Shown: in pieces, positions 17,355-26,484 of the stretch
Layout: every line of letters begins with the position of its first letter
How positions within the stretch are numbered: the stretch's first letter is position 1
DNA from: Breoghania sp.
GTDB lineage: Bacteria; Pseudomonadota; Alphaproteobacteria; Rhizobiales; Stappiaceae
Assembly: GCF_963674635.1 (NCBI RefSeq)
Contig: NZ_OY771475.1
Span: 1,922,001 to 1,986,000 of the forward strand
Direction: 5' to 3'
DNA: 64,000 nt
Notes under the pieces: generated by a model
Databases searched by the model: none
Seen by the model: the letters and a program-made list of their open reading frames with translations, nothing else
Told to the model about the DNA's origin: nothing
Program-made: the position numbers and the translations under genes

Positions 17355-19085
17355 TCACTGCCCCCCGGACAGGTGGGCAAGGGTCCATTCACGCGCCAGC
17401 CGCTGGGCTTCGCTGATCTGGTCTGGCGTCATCAGACTGGCGAAGAGATCGCGGGACTTGATCGCCTCGCGGTTGCCATCGGCGGCAGACAGGTTCACCC
17501 ATTTGTGGGCGACGACATAATCCTGCTCCACACCTTCGCCGCGCGCATAGAGAAGCCCGAGCTGCAACTGGGCAAAGGGATCGCCACGCTCCGCCGCCTC
17601 ACGATAAAGCGCCAGCGCGCGCTGCGGATCGGGCTCGCTCCCCGCCGCGCCCTTGGCGAGCAGGTCGGCAAGCCGCCCTTCGGCGGACAGAACGCCCTCC
17701 TTCATCGCCCCCTCCAGCCATTGGCGCGCGGCCGCATCGCCGGAAAGCGCGGCCGCATGAACGAAGGTCACGACGGCCGCCTTGTCCGCAACGGCGAGTT
17801 CACCGCTGGCATAGAGCGATCCCAGCCGCGTTCCGGCGCTTTTCATGCCGGCCTGAGCCGCCTTTTGAAGCCACACCTCGGCGGCGTCCATATCCTTGTC
17901 GACCCCGCGCCCTTCCAACAGCATCACGGCGAAAGCGGCCTGCGCCCGTGGCAAACCACTATGGGCGGCGGCCTGATAGAGTTTCGCTGCCTGCGCCTCG
18001 TCACGGGTGACGCCGTCGCCGGTCGCATACATGAAGGCGAGATTGGTCTGGGCGGCGGGATCGCCCTTTTCGGCGGCGCGCGAAAGCCAGATCCGTGCCT
18101 CGTTCGTATCCTTGGCGAGGCCGCCCGTGCCTGAGAAATAGAAGGCGCCAAGCAAGGTCTGCGCCGGTACGTATCCGGCGGTCGCTGCGGCACGATAAAG
18201 CTCCAGCGCCTTTTCCTCATCGCGCGCGATAGCCCCGCCACGGCTGAAATTCTGCGCCAGCGTGAACTGGGCCTGCGGCAGGCCTGCCTGGGCGGCCAGA
18301 TCAAGCCATTTCAAGGCTTCCGCCTCGTCCGGCCTCACACCGAGACCCTTACCGAAAATCTCCGCCAGCTCGAACATGGCTTCGCCGATCCCCTGTCGGG
18401 CGGAAGCCTGAAGCCAGGTCAGGCTCTTGATCGGATCGACCGGAACGCCCGCGCCCTCGCGATACATCTTGCCAATGAAATACTGCGCTGTCGCATTGCC
18501 CTTCTCCGCGCCGAGGGCGAAGAGCTGGGCGGCGGCAGCAGCATTGCGCGAGACGCCGCTTCCTTGCAGATAGAGCTGCCCGAGCAAGGTCATTGCATCC
18601 GCATTGCCATTGCTCGCAGCCCTGTTTAGAAGCTCCGCCGCGCGGCCGAGGTCCTGTGCGCCGCCCTTGCCCTGCACCAGCAGGAGCGACAGCCGGTAAA
18701 GCACCTGCGGATGACCGGTCGAAAGGAGCTTTTCAAGCTCGGCACGTGCGGTGACGAAATCGCCGCGCTTGTAGGCCGCCTCGGAGGCAGACATGTCGGG
18801 AGCCGGAGCTCCGACCGCCCCAACCAGCGGCTGTTGCGGTGAAGCAGGCGCCGCTGAGGGCGTGGCGTCCGCCGGGCGGCCCTCAGCGCCCGCGACAGCC
18901 CCGGCTTCAGGCTGCGCCTGAGCCTGTGTCTGCGTCTGTGTCTGTGTCTGGGCGAAGACGGGCGACACCACGGCCAAACTCAAAGCGAAACACGCGCCCA
19001 GCGCCAGCGAACCTGTCAGAACAACAGTTCGAGCTCCCCCCATCGTCACCCGTTGCGTCCGCCGCAAGGCCGTTTCGCACTGCAT
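17355..19085 (-). CDS. Exported SEL1-like repeat protein with Gln-rich N-terminus
   Basis: A 576-aa protein. A signal peptide (TVVLTGSLALGACFALSLAVVSPVFA) is followed by a low-complexity TQTQTQTQAQAQAQ tract and a Pro/Ala-rich linker. About thirteen SEL1 repeats come next, for example LLGQLYLQGSGVSRNAAAAA, IGKMYREGAGVPVDPIKSL and LGLLYARGEGVEQDYVVAHK. The end, KWVNLSAADGNREAIKSRDL, parallels the end of the downstream SEL1 gene. Start ATG 19085 has AGGAG five bases upstream. It lies 87 bases after the permease-propeller gene on the same strand, and the downstream SEL1 gene begins 2 bases after its stop. An operon of three is therefore likely, with the SEL1 proteins as periplasmic partners of the fusion protein (inference). 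Confidence 0.87.
   Translation of the reverse strand: MQCETALRRTQRVTMGGARTVVLTGSLALGACFALSLAVVSPVFAQTQTQTQTQAQAQPEAGAVAGAEGRPADATPSAAPASPQQPLVGAVGAPAPDMSASEAAYKRGDFVTARAELEKLLSTGHPQVLYRLSLLLVQGKGGAQDLGRAAELLNRAASNGNADAMTLLGQLYLQGSGVSRNAAAAAQLFALGAEKGNATAQYFIGKMYREGAGVPVDPIKSLTWLQASARQGIGEAMFELAEIFGKGLGVRPDEAEALKWLDLAAQAGLPQAQFTLAQNFSRGGAIARDEEKALELYRAAATAGYVPAQTLLGAFYFSGTGGLAKDTNEARIWLSRAAEKGDPAAQTNLAFMYATGDGVTRDEAQAAKLYQAAAHSGLPRAQAAFAVMLLEGRGVDKDMDAAEVWLQKAAQAGMKSAGTRLGSLYASGELAVADKAAVVTFVHAAALSGDAAARQWLEGAMKEGVLSAEGRLADLLAKGAAGSEPDPQRALALYREAAERGDPFAQLQLGLLYARGEGVEQDYVVAHKWVNLSAADGNREAIKSRDLFASLMTPDQISEAQRLAREWTLAHLSGGQ
18922..18950. repeat. Hexanucleotide microsatellite inside the SEL1 gene
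   Basis: Near-perfect 6-base repeats (GTCTGT on the + strand) encode the alternating Thr-Gln tract. Because the period is a multiple of three, copy-number change would alter tract length without shifting frame. Confidence 0.7.
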
Positions 19086-19172
19086 GTCGTCTCCTGTCAT
19101 TCCTGCCGGGCGTGTGTGTGGGAGCCTTTCCCCGCACCGCCGCCACATGTCCGGGTGTCAGTTCGGTTCGCT

Positions 19173-22100
19173 TCAGTTCACCGCACGGGCCGTGCGCTCG
19201 ATCAGGTAGCGGGCCCCTGCGGGAAGAGGCCCCTCGATGACGGTCTGACCGCCGTCTGCCCAGTGAATGCTCACGCTGTCCACGGTCTCCACATCCCCCA
19301 GTCCGATATGGGCTTGCGCCAGGTCGAAGGACATGAAGCCGCCGCCAAGCTGGATCTCGCGCGACCACATCCGATCCCCCGCCCGGACCTCGATACGGTT
19401 GCCGATGCCGAAACGGTTGCCAATGTGATCATTGAAGGCAAAGACGATGGCGTTGCCGGTGGTGGAATTGTTGATGAAGGTCATGACCGGCCCATTGACC
19501 GGGGCGGTGACGAAATCCAGGTCGCCATCGCCGTCGAGATCGAGCTGCAAGGCCGACGCGGTAATAAGGTAATCGGCAAGGCCGAACGCATCGGTCGCCT
19601 CCTCGAAGGTGCCGTCGCCCTTGTTGCGGAAATAGAGGTTCGACGGGCTCACCTCGTTGGGAACCCAGGTTCCGTTGACGATATAGACGTCCTGATAGCC
19701 ATCATTGTCGAAGTCGCCGATCTTGGTGTCCCAGCTCCAGCCGCCCACATCCAGCCCGACGGCTTCCGCCGTCTCGGTGAAGCCACCATCGCCTTTCGGC
19801 TCCAGCAACACGTTGCGACGCAGGATCTGCGGCACCGTCTTCGCCAACTCCGCCTCGCTCGGCTTTTTCGCCGGGCGGAAGTGGATCTCACACAGCTGGC
19901 GGGCGCGGCGCGCGTCCTTCGGGATGAGCTGGCAGATGGAGGGATCGCGGTTCTGGATCGCCAGATCCTTCACCAGCATGGATTTGCATTCGCTCTGATA
20001 GCGCCCTTCGAGCTCGGCGCATTTGCCGGCGAAACCGGGATCGAAGCTGTGGCCGGACTTGTACCAGCGCTTGATCGCCATGTTCCGCTTGCAGATGGCG
20101 GCCTCTTCCGCGCGCTCGATGCCGTCGCAATAATAGTCGAGCGAGCGCATCTTCAGCTTGGAGGAGACACCGGAGGAGCGCCCCGCGATCTGGGCCGCAT
20201 AGATGGCGGGCTTGCCGGAATTGGCCAGATCCGCGGTCTTCAGCGTCATGGTCGTGGTCGTCGTCATCGGGATCAGGCCGTCCTCGCGGGTGATCTCGCG
20301 AAAATTGCCCTCGCCGTCGCCCTTGTAGAACATGTCCGGGATCTCGAAGTCGTTGCCGACGAGCAGATCCTGATCGCCATCCACATCGAAGTCGGAGAGC
20401 AGGATCGACAGGGTCTCGCCCGGAATACCCGGCAGATCGACCAGCCTGCCGTCGAACAACGAACCGCCTTCGTTGAACAGGATGGCATTGCGCGCCTCCT
20501 CGCCCGGCACCGTGCGATACCAGCCCGCCACCCAATTGCCGAGGGCCAGATCCAGATCGCCGTCGCGGTCGATGTCCCCGAAACTCGCCGCCAGGGTCAA
20601 CAGCGCGCTCTCATGGTTGGGGACCGTTTCCAGCTTCGCAAAATCGAAGCGCCCCTCCCGGTTCCTGGCGAGAAAGTTACCTTGCCTGTAGGTGGCGATG
20701 AACAGGTCCAGCCAGCCGTCATTGTCGACATCGACCAGCACCGCATTGAAGACGGGCATATCCGCGACCTTGCCGATATCGGGCGTTGCCGCCGCAAATC
20801 CGCCCTTTCCATCGCCGTTATAGAAATAGAGGCCCTTCTCCGTGGAGGCGAAGACGAGGTCGGCATTGCCGTCGCGGTCATAGTCGCCAGCACTTATGGA
20901 CCGCCCTTCCCAGAAGGGGGGCCACATGTCGGCGAAGGAGAATTCGGTCGGCTTGTCGATGCCGGAATGCCAGGCTTCCTTGCGGGTGAAGGGCTTTTCG
21001 CCGGCAGCCGAGCGCGGCGCGAAATCGCTTTTCGTCACCGTGACGGTCGCGCCATCCACCTCCATCACCTTGACATCGGACATCTCGCCCGCATGGGCCG
21101 AACCGACCAGCGAAATCTCCCAGCCGAGCAGGGTCTTCAGCGCCCGCTCGCTCTGCCACTTGTGATAGTGGCTGACACCGAGACCGGCCAGAATGCCGGT
21201 GACACAGATCACCGCCGCCAGCAGCCATCCCGCCCGCCAGGAAATCGCGGTGGCGACGATGAAGAAGGAATAAACCGAGAAAATCCCGAGCGTGAAAAGC
21301 AGCGTCATCACGTAGCCGGGCGCCAGCCCTGCCTGCATCAAAGCCCCCGAAGCCACCACATCGAGCCCGATGGGCAGGGGCAGAAAGGTGCCAACGACCG
21401 CCGTGGCGAGGAGACCGACTGCCCCAAAGGCAGCTCCCTCCAGAAGCGTGGCGGACACGAGACTGGCCACCAGCGCACCCAGAAAACCGGCCAGGATCAT
21501 GAGCGGCAAGGTCGTTTTCACGATGAACCACAGGTTCAGCGCATAGTCCTTGGCGAAATAGAACAATGCCCAGATGATGCTTTCCTGCTCGGTGGCGCTT
21601 GTGTGCGGATCCGGCGTGACGTGGGCGGCGCGCTTTGCAACCGATGCCTGAAGCTGTTCGGGCGGCAGGAACCGGCAGATGACCGGCACGGCGATCAGGA
21701 TCATCACCACAGACAGCGCGATCTTGGTCACCGCCATGTAGAAGGGAAAGATGGAAAACAGCATCGTGAGGACCACGATGTTGAGCGTCGGCGAGGCGAT
21801 CATGGCGGAAAGCGTCGATTCCGCCCGCGCCCCGCCGGAATAGAGCCCGCGCGCAATGGGCGCGGCGCAATTCACGCAGACCCCCAGCGGTGCACCAATG
21901 ACGAGCCCCATGGCGGAGTTGGAAAAGCCGTTCCGGAAGCCGTGCTTGCGCACATAACCCAGAAGGGTCAGGAAAGCGGCTGCAAAGAGGATGCCGAAGG
22001 TCATCCCGCGCTGGTTGGTCTTGATCCAGTTGCCGGTGGATTTGGCGATCCGCTCACCCATCGTGTCGTCGGGCGAAAGCGGGAACTTGGCCTCAAAGCC

Positions 22101-22259
22101 CAGCGGATCCTCAAGCTGGATCGCCCCGCTCATCATGGCTTTTTCATTGAGCGCCGGGTAGCGCGATTGCGTCCAGAACTGAACCGCCAGAACCGCAACC
22201 AGCAGCAAGGCCAGACAGAAGCGTTTTCCAAATGGCCTGACAACAATGCGGTCCATCAT
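19173..22259 (-). CDS. ArsP-like permease fused to FG-GAP/VCBS beta-propeller and ASPIC/UnbV domain
   Basis: A very unusual 1028-aa protein. Residues 1-375: about nine membrane helices of a PF03773-type (ArsP/YraQ) permease, with GAPLGVCVNCAAPIARGLYS (123-142) giving the conserved CxxC of that family and a matching second half (FLPLPIGLDVVASGALMQAG). Residues 440-925: a beta-propeller with six acidic calcium-loop motifs (DYDRDGNAD 459, DVDNDGWLD 510, DIDRDGDLD 562, DFDVDGDQD 623, DFDNDGYQD 849, DLDGDGDLD 907). Between loops 4 and 5 lies a helical insert with six cysteines (711-790). The C-terminus (930-1020) is ASPIC/UnbV-like (GNRFGIGNRIEVRAGDRMWS). The ATG pair at 22259/22256 follows AGGGAGGGG. 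The soluble part should be periplasmic. The transported substrate is unknown; ArsP itself exports organoarsenicals. Confidence 0.85.
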   Translation of the reverse strand: MMDRIVVRPFGKRFCLALLLVAVLAVQFWTQSRYPALNEKAMMSGAIQLEDPLGFEAKFPLSPDDTMGERIAKSTGNWIKTNQRGMTFGILFAAAFLTLLGYVRKHGFRNGFSNSAMGLVIGAPLGVCVNCAAPIARGLYSGGARAESTLSAMIASPTLNIVVLTMLFSIFPFYMAVTKIALSVVMILIAVPVICRFLPPEQLQASVAKRAAHVTPDPHTSATEQESIIWALFYFAKDYALNLWFIVKTTLPLMILAGFLGALVASLVSATLLEGAAFGAVGLLATAVVGTFLPLPIGLDVVASGALMQAGLAPGYVMTLLFTLGIFSVYSFFIVATAISWRAGWLLAAVICVTGILAGLGVSHYHKWQSERALKTLLGWEISLVGSAHAGEMSDVKVMEVDGATVTVTKSDFAPRSAAGEKPFTRKEAWHSGIDKPTEFSFADMWPPFWEGRSISAGDYDRDGNADLVFASTEKGLYFYNGDGKGGFAAATPDIGKVADMPVFNAVLVDVDNDGWLDLFIATYRQGNFLARNREGRFDFAKLETVPNHESALLTLAASFGDIDRDGDLDLALGNWVAGWYRTVPGEEARNAILFNEGGSLFDGRLVDLPGIPGETLSILLSDFDVDGDQDLLVGNDFEIPDMFYKGDGEGNFREITREDGLIPMTTTTTMTLKTADLANSGKPAIYAAQIAGRSSGVSSKLKMRSLDYYCDGIERAEEAAICKRNMAIKRWYKSGHSFDPGFAGKCAELEGRYQSECKSMLVKDLAIQNRDPSICQLIPKDARRARQLCEIHFRPAKKPSEAELAKTVPQILRRNVLLEPKGDGGFTETAEAVGLDVGGWSWDTKIGDFDNDGYQDVYIVNGTWVPNEVSPSNLYFRNKGDGTFEEATDAFGLADYLITASALQLDLDGDGDLDFVTAPVNGPVMTFINNSTTGNAIVFAFNDHIGNRFGIGNRIEVRAGDRMWSREIQLGGGFMSFDLAQAHIGLGDVETVDSVSIHWADGGQTVIEGPLPAGARYLIERTARAVN

Positions 22260-22560
22260 CCCCTCCCTCAACGATCGTGCCCCGCATCCGCAGGAGTGAC
22301 AACCTCTCGGACACCCCGAGCCGTCGGTATGGTTCAAGACCGATTCCCTGGCGGCCCGAAGCCTTACACGCTCTGGTTTTCTTACGTTGTGTCACTTCAT
22401 CCTACAAACCAATTTATCCTGCGCAAGAACAGTGGCGCCCTGGCATAGGGGGGCTCTCCCGCAACACCCGTCAAAGCCCGAAGCTGCAGCCAATTCTTCC
22501 TGAAGATGGACCGTCTCCCGCGAATTCCGGCTTCAAGAACCGTATCTTACGGTCGCCACA
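22260..22560. other. Divergent promoter region (permease fusion / glycosyltransferase)
   Basis: About 300 bases between divergent genes. The A/T-richer part around 22370-22430 is the likely promoter area. Short reading frames cross it but show no family signature or good ribosome site. No repeat or RNA gene recognised. Confidence 0.4.
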
Positions 22561-25188
22561 ATGTTCTTGAAGCGTAGGGCAGAAACCGTCAAAAGGCTGC
22601 GTGAGACCAGAAAACAGCCAATAGCAATCACGCCCCGATCACGCACAGACTCCAGGCCGACCTTGCCGTATCAGGCGGAAAATGCCTCCCTGAAGCACAT
22701 GAGCATCCAGACCGCCCCGCAGCCGCGCCACTTTTTCGACCGATGCGAAAGAAACGACACCAAGATCGTCGTTTCCGGCTGGGCTTTTTTCGAGCATGGG
22801 GACGTCACTTCGATCGAGGCCTTCATCGAAGGCCGGGATCCGGAACTTGAGAGCCTCGCCATTGCAATCCAGCATGGCGAATTGCGCCCCGATGTGCGTG
22901 ACACCTATGGCAAGCCCCAGGCGCTCCACTCCGGTTTTGCCGCCACGTGCCCGATGCCGCGCTTCAAACCGCGGAGGTTGCGCCTCGTGCTGCATGGCGC
23001 GGACGGTGGCAAGGCGACAATCACGGCGCGCATTCGCCGCGCGCGCATCAATCTGGCACACTTGGCGCGGGAGGTTTGGCGCGAGGCGACGCCGTCCAAC
23101 ATATGGATGGCGGCAGGCTGGATCGCGCGCGGAGATTTCGGCCGTTTCAAGCGCGAGATCCTGGGCCTTTTGAGTGCGCGCTCCGCCAACGACGTGCCCG
23201 CGATACCGTTTCGCGACGTGCTTGACCGCCTTGTGCCGCAACACTGTCCCCCCGCGCTTGAAGAGCCGGTCGATATCATCGTCCCGGTCTATAACGGTTT
23301 CCAGCATCTGGATCCGCTTTTTGCGAGCCTGAAGGCCAATACGCAGGGTGCCTACCGCCTCGTGGTCATCGAGGATTGCAGCCCCGACGACCGCGTCCGC
23401 CCGCATCTGCGCAAGCTGCTTGAGCCGTTTGCGGATGTCGTGCTCATCGAGCACGAGGAGAACCGGGGCTTCGTGCGCTCGGTCAATGAGGGGGCGCACC
23501 ACGCCCGCACGGATTTCGTCATCCTGAACAGCGACACGGTCGTCCCGCCCGGCTGGTTGCAACGGCTTGTAGGCCCCCTTCGTGCCAGCAAGGACGTCGC
23601 CAGCGTCACGCCCTTTTCCAATGCGGCGACCATTTGCAGCTTTCCGACCCTGTGCCGGGACAATCCCATGTGGCCCGACGTGACACTGGCCCAGATCGAC
23701 GCTGCCTTTCAGTGTATCGCGCCCTCCGAGCCGCCCCTTGAGCTGCCGACCGGGGTCGGCTTCTGCATGGCGGTGAACCACTCGCTGTGGCAGACGATCG
23801 GCCCGTTCGACGCGGAGACCTTCGAGCTCGGCTATGGCGAGGAAAACGACTGGTGTCTTCGTGCAGCGGCCGCGGGCTATCGCAACATCATGGCGGAGAA
23901 CCTGTTTGTTCGCCATGTGCATGGCGGCTCCTTTGACAGCGAGACACGCACCCGGCTCAACAAGACGCATCTGGCGATCCTGCAGAAGCGCTATCCCGCC
24001 TATGAAGGCCAGGTCCAGGCCTTCATCAATTCCGATCCGGTTTTGCCATCACGGACCGCCGCCGCGTTCATGATCGCCGCGCAGGCCATGCCGAAGCCCG
24101 TGCTCATCGTCGATCACGACAAGGGCGGCGGCGCCAACCATTTCCGTGCGCAGATGATTGCCCGCCGCCTTGAGAGCGGACAGCCCGTGCTGCTGCTGCA
24201 TGAGCGCGCGGGTTCGCAGGCCGATCCCTCCCCCTTCAATCTCCGTCTGCTCATCCGGCAAAGCCGGTTCGACGTGACGCTGGCATCGCTGGATGAGGTG
24301 GAGACGCTGCTTTCGCAGGTGATCGCACCGCAGGAAATCCACTTCAACAATCTCGTCGGTCATCGCGACCCGCTCTCCGTTGTGGAGTTCCTGACGCGGC
24401 TGAAAACGATAACCGGCGCGCGCCTCACGATGGCGCTGCATGATTTCTATCCGCTGTGCCCGGCCTACACGCTTTTGAACAAGACCGGGCGTTTCTGCGG
24501 GCTGCCCGAGCAGGAAAAGTGCCTGTCCTGTCTCCCCAAGAACGCCTTCGCAGCCAATCCGACCGGTTCGACGATTGGGGCCTGGCGTGAGGCCTGGGGG
24601 CGGCTTGTCGATGCCGCGGATGAAGTGACCTGCTTTTCCAAGGACAGCCGCGCGCATCTCTTGCGGATCTACCCCGCCTGCGCGCCGAGGGTCCGGGTCC
24701 GCCCGCATGACCCGACCGTCACCTTCTCGCGCAAGCCGACACTGGGAAACCGACAAGCCCTGCGCGTGGCCATTGTAGGCGGCATCAGTCACCAGAAGGG
24801 CGCTCACGTGGTTGAGGCGCTGGCGCGCAAGCTTCTCAAGGTACAACCGGAGGCGCAGGTCGTCGTCATCGGTGTGCTGAGCAATCCCATAAGCCTGCGC
24901 AACCTGACGATTACCGGACGCTATGAAGCGGAACACCTGCCGGACATTCTGGAAGCCCATGAGATCAACGTTTGCCTGTTTCCCTCCATCTGGCCGGAAA
25001 CCTATTCCTATGTGACGGCAGAGCTGATGGCGCTGGAGATGCCGATTGTTGCCTTCGACATTGGCGCACCGGCGGAGCGGCTGAAGACATATCCACACGC
25101 CGCGCTGCTGCCGGTGGCGGAAGCGGAAAACCCGACTGCCGTGATCCAGGCTCTGGCTGGACTCGCCGGCACGAGACCGGTTTCATAG
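22561..25188 (+). CDS. Bifunctional glycosyltransferase (GT2 + GT4)
   Basis: An 875-aa enzyme, probably cytoplasmic, for surface-glycan assembly. After a basic start, residues about 60-150 form a small beta domain (IVVSGWAFFEHGDVTSIEAF) seen in front of other large GTs. Residues about 235-480 are GT2: VDIIVPVYNGFQHLDPLFAS, VVIEDCSPD, LNSDTVVPPGW as the DxD-like motif, and ELGYGEENDWCLRAAAAGY as the ED motif. This resembles rhamnosyltransferase-like GT2 enzymes. Residues about 505-870 are a GT4-type fold: DHDKGGGANHFR near its start, AIVGGISHQKGAHVV, and the nucleotide-binding FPSIWPETYSYVTAELMALE. Start: ATG 22561 is used; ATG 22699 (MSIQTAPQ) is an alternative 46 codons on. The rhamnose genes follow, so a rhamnose donor is plausible. 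Confidence 0.87.
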   Translation: MFLKRRAETVKRLRETRKQPIAITPRSRTDSRPTLPYQAENASLKHMSIQTAPQPRHFFDRCERNDTKIVVSGWAFFEHGDVTSIEAFIEGRDPELESLAIAIQHGELRPDVRDTYGKPQALHSGFAATCPMPRFKPRRLRLVLHGADGGKATITARIRRARINLAHLAREVWREATPSNIWMAAGWIARGDFGRFKREILGLLSARSANDVPAIPFRDVLDRLVPQHCPPALEEPVDIIVPVYNGFQHLDPLFASLKANTQGAYRLVVIEDCSPDDRVRPHLRKLLEPFADVVLIEHEENRGFVRSVNEGAHHARTDFVILNSDTVVPPGWLQRLVGPLRASKDVASVTPFSNAATICSFPTLCRDNPMWPDVTLAQIDAAFQCIAPSEPPLELPTGVGFCMAVNHSLWQTIGPFDAETFELGYGEENDWCLRAAAAGYRNIMAENLFVRHVHGGSFDSETRTRLNKTHLAILQKRYPAYEGQVQAFINSDPVLPSRTAAAFMIAAQAMPKPVLIVDHDKGGGANHFRAQMIARRLESGQPVLLLHERAGSQADPSPFNLRLLIRQSRFDVTLASLDEVETLLSQVIAPQEIHFNNLVGHRDPLSVVEFLTRLKTITGARLTMALHDFYPLCPAYTLLNKTGRFCGLPEQEKCLSCLPKNAFAANPTGSTIGAWREAWGRLVDAADEVTCFSKDSRAHLLRIYPACAPRVRVRPHDPTVTFSRKPTLGNRQALRVAIVGGISHQKGAHVVEALARKLLKVQPEAQVVVIGVLSNPISLRNLTITGRYEAEHLPDILEAHEINVCLFPSIWPETYSYVTAELMALEMPIVAFDIGAPAERLKTYPHAALLPVAEAENPTAVIQALAGLAGTRPVS

Positions 25189-25258
25189 GCAAATTCATCA
25201 TTCCTTTCATTTTTCACGCGAAACCAATCGAAATTCTTCTAGAGCGCAGGCGCAATCC

Positions 25259-26230
25259 ATGAAAGTCATCCTCCACATCGGTGCGACGAAAACAGGCTCC
25301 TCCGCGCTCCAGAACTTTCTGTACAAGAACATGCGCACCTTGCGGTCGATGGATATCTGCTATCCCGATCTCGGCATCGCGTCCGACGCGCATCACCTGA
25401 TCGCCGCCTCGCTTCACCCGTCCGCCCACGGTATTCACAGCAAAGCCCTTCCGAACACGCCGCAAGAGCGTAAGGAACAGTTTCACGCCTATGTCTCCGC
25501 CGCCCGGCGCGAAGCGGAGGCGATGGGCGCGCAGACCCTTGTGCTGAGTTCGGAGTATCTGTGGTGGACCTTCACCGATGACATTTACGCCACCTGGGCC
25601 CGCGCGCTGGACGGCACACAGGTGATGGTCTACGCGGCCTTGCGCGACCCGATCAACTGGGTCCCGTCGTCCTATATTCAGGCGGTCAAGGGCGGCGAGG
25701 CGCGCAGTCTGGAGGAATGGTTTGACTGGAGCATAAAAACCCGCAGGCACCTGCTGGACTTTGCGGCGATCCTGTCGGGCTGGCGCAAACTCGGGCCGCA
25801 GACAGAGTTTGCCCTGCACAGTTATGAGCAGTTGACGGCGCAGGATGAGATTTTCGCAAACTTGCTCCAGCTGTGTGGCGTCAAGCGTTTCAGGAAAACG
25901 GACTACTCCTGGAACAGCGGACAGGTGAACCCCTCTCCCTCTCCCAAGGCAATCGAGCTTCTGCGCAGCATCAACAAGAGCGATATGGACGCCCCAAGCA
26001 AGGGAAGCTTGCGCAAGCTCATTCTCACGCACCTGGCGAAGAAGAAACCCGGCATCTCTTGGGACATCGTCGATGAGGCCATGACGCAAAAGATCGCCGC
26101 CTTTTACGATCCGATCGTCGAGCGCCTCCTCAGCGAGTTCAGCACATGCGATATCGACTTCGTGCGTGGCTATCACTCGCAAGCCCCCAGAGTGGCCAAA
26201 AAGAGTTCCTGGCTGGCGCAATTGTGGTGA
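25259..26230 (+). CDS. Sulfotransferase-like protein
   Basis: A 323-aa P-loop protein. VILHIGATKTGSSALQNFL (3-21) matches the 5'-phosphosulfate-binding loop of PAPS-dependent sulfotransferases (pattern HIGxxKTGSSxLQ). VYAALRDPINWVPSSYIQAV (about 126-145) matches the 3'-phosphate-binding RxPxxxxxSxY region. The C-terminal half is variable and helical. Such genes are frequent in polysaccharide clusters, where they add sulfate to sugars or act as unassigned sulfotransferase-family proteins; acceptor unknown. It follows the bifunctional glycosyltransferase by 70 bases on the same strand and precedes rfbA by about 250 bases. Activity as a sulfotransferase is inferred from the two motifs; no PAPS synthesis gene is in the window. 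Confidence 0.82.
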   Translation: MKVILHIGATKTGSSALQNFLYKNMRTLRSMDICYPDLGIASDAHHLIAASLHPSAHGIHSKALPNTPQERKEQFHAYVSAARREAEAMGAQTLVLSSEYLWWTFTDDIYATWARALDGTQVMVYAALRDPINWVPSSYIQAVKGGEARSLEEWFDWSIKTRRHLLDFAAILSGWRKLGPQTEFALHSYEQLTAQDEIFANLLQLCGVKRFRKTDYSWNSGQVNPSPSPKAIELLRSINKSDMDAPSKGSLRKLILTHLAKKKPGISWDIVDEAMTQKIAAFYDPIVERLLSEFSTCDIDFVRGYHSQAPRVAKKSSWLAQLW

Positions 26231-26484
26231 AGCGTCCGCGAATCGACGAGAGCGCCCCCAAGATTCTTTTCCACACAGTCAGCTAGCAAAAAACCCTTGG
26301 CCGCCCCCACAGTCCGCACCCCCCTCCGAGGCCTCGTTTCGTATAGCCATTTCCTTTCAATGTGTTATATAGCTTCCACCATATAGCCTTCGAGCTATTC
26401 AAACCGCTATTGGACTGGACCTGACGAGACTTTCGGTCCATTCCAGACCTCAAAATGCCAAGGTCCAAGCGAAAGGGATCGCGC

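Noticed and set aside
19053..22448. A continuous + strand reading frame of over 1100 codons opposite the permease-propeller gene
   Set aside because: It has no family motif, is dominated by Arg, Gly, His and Gln as in antisense frames of GC-rich genes, and overlaps a gene with clear domains on the other strand.
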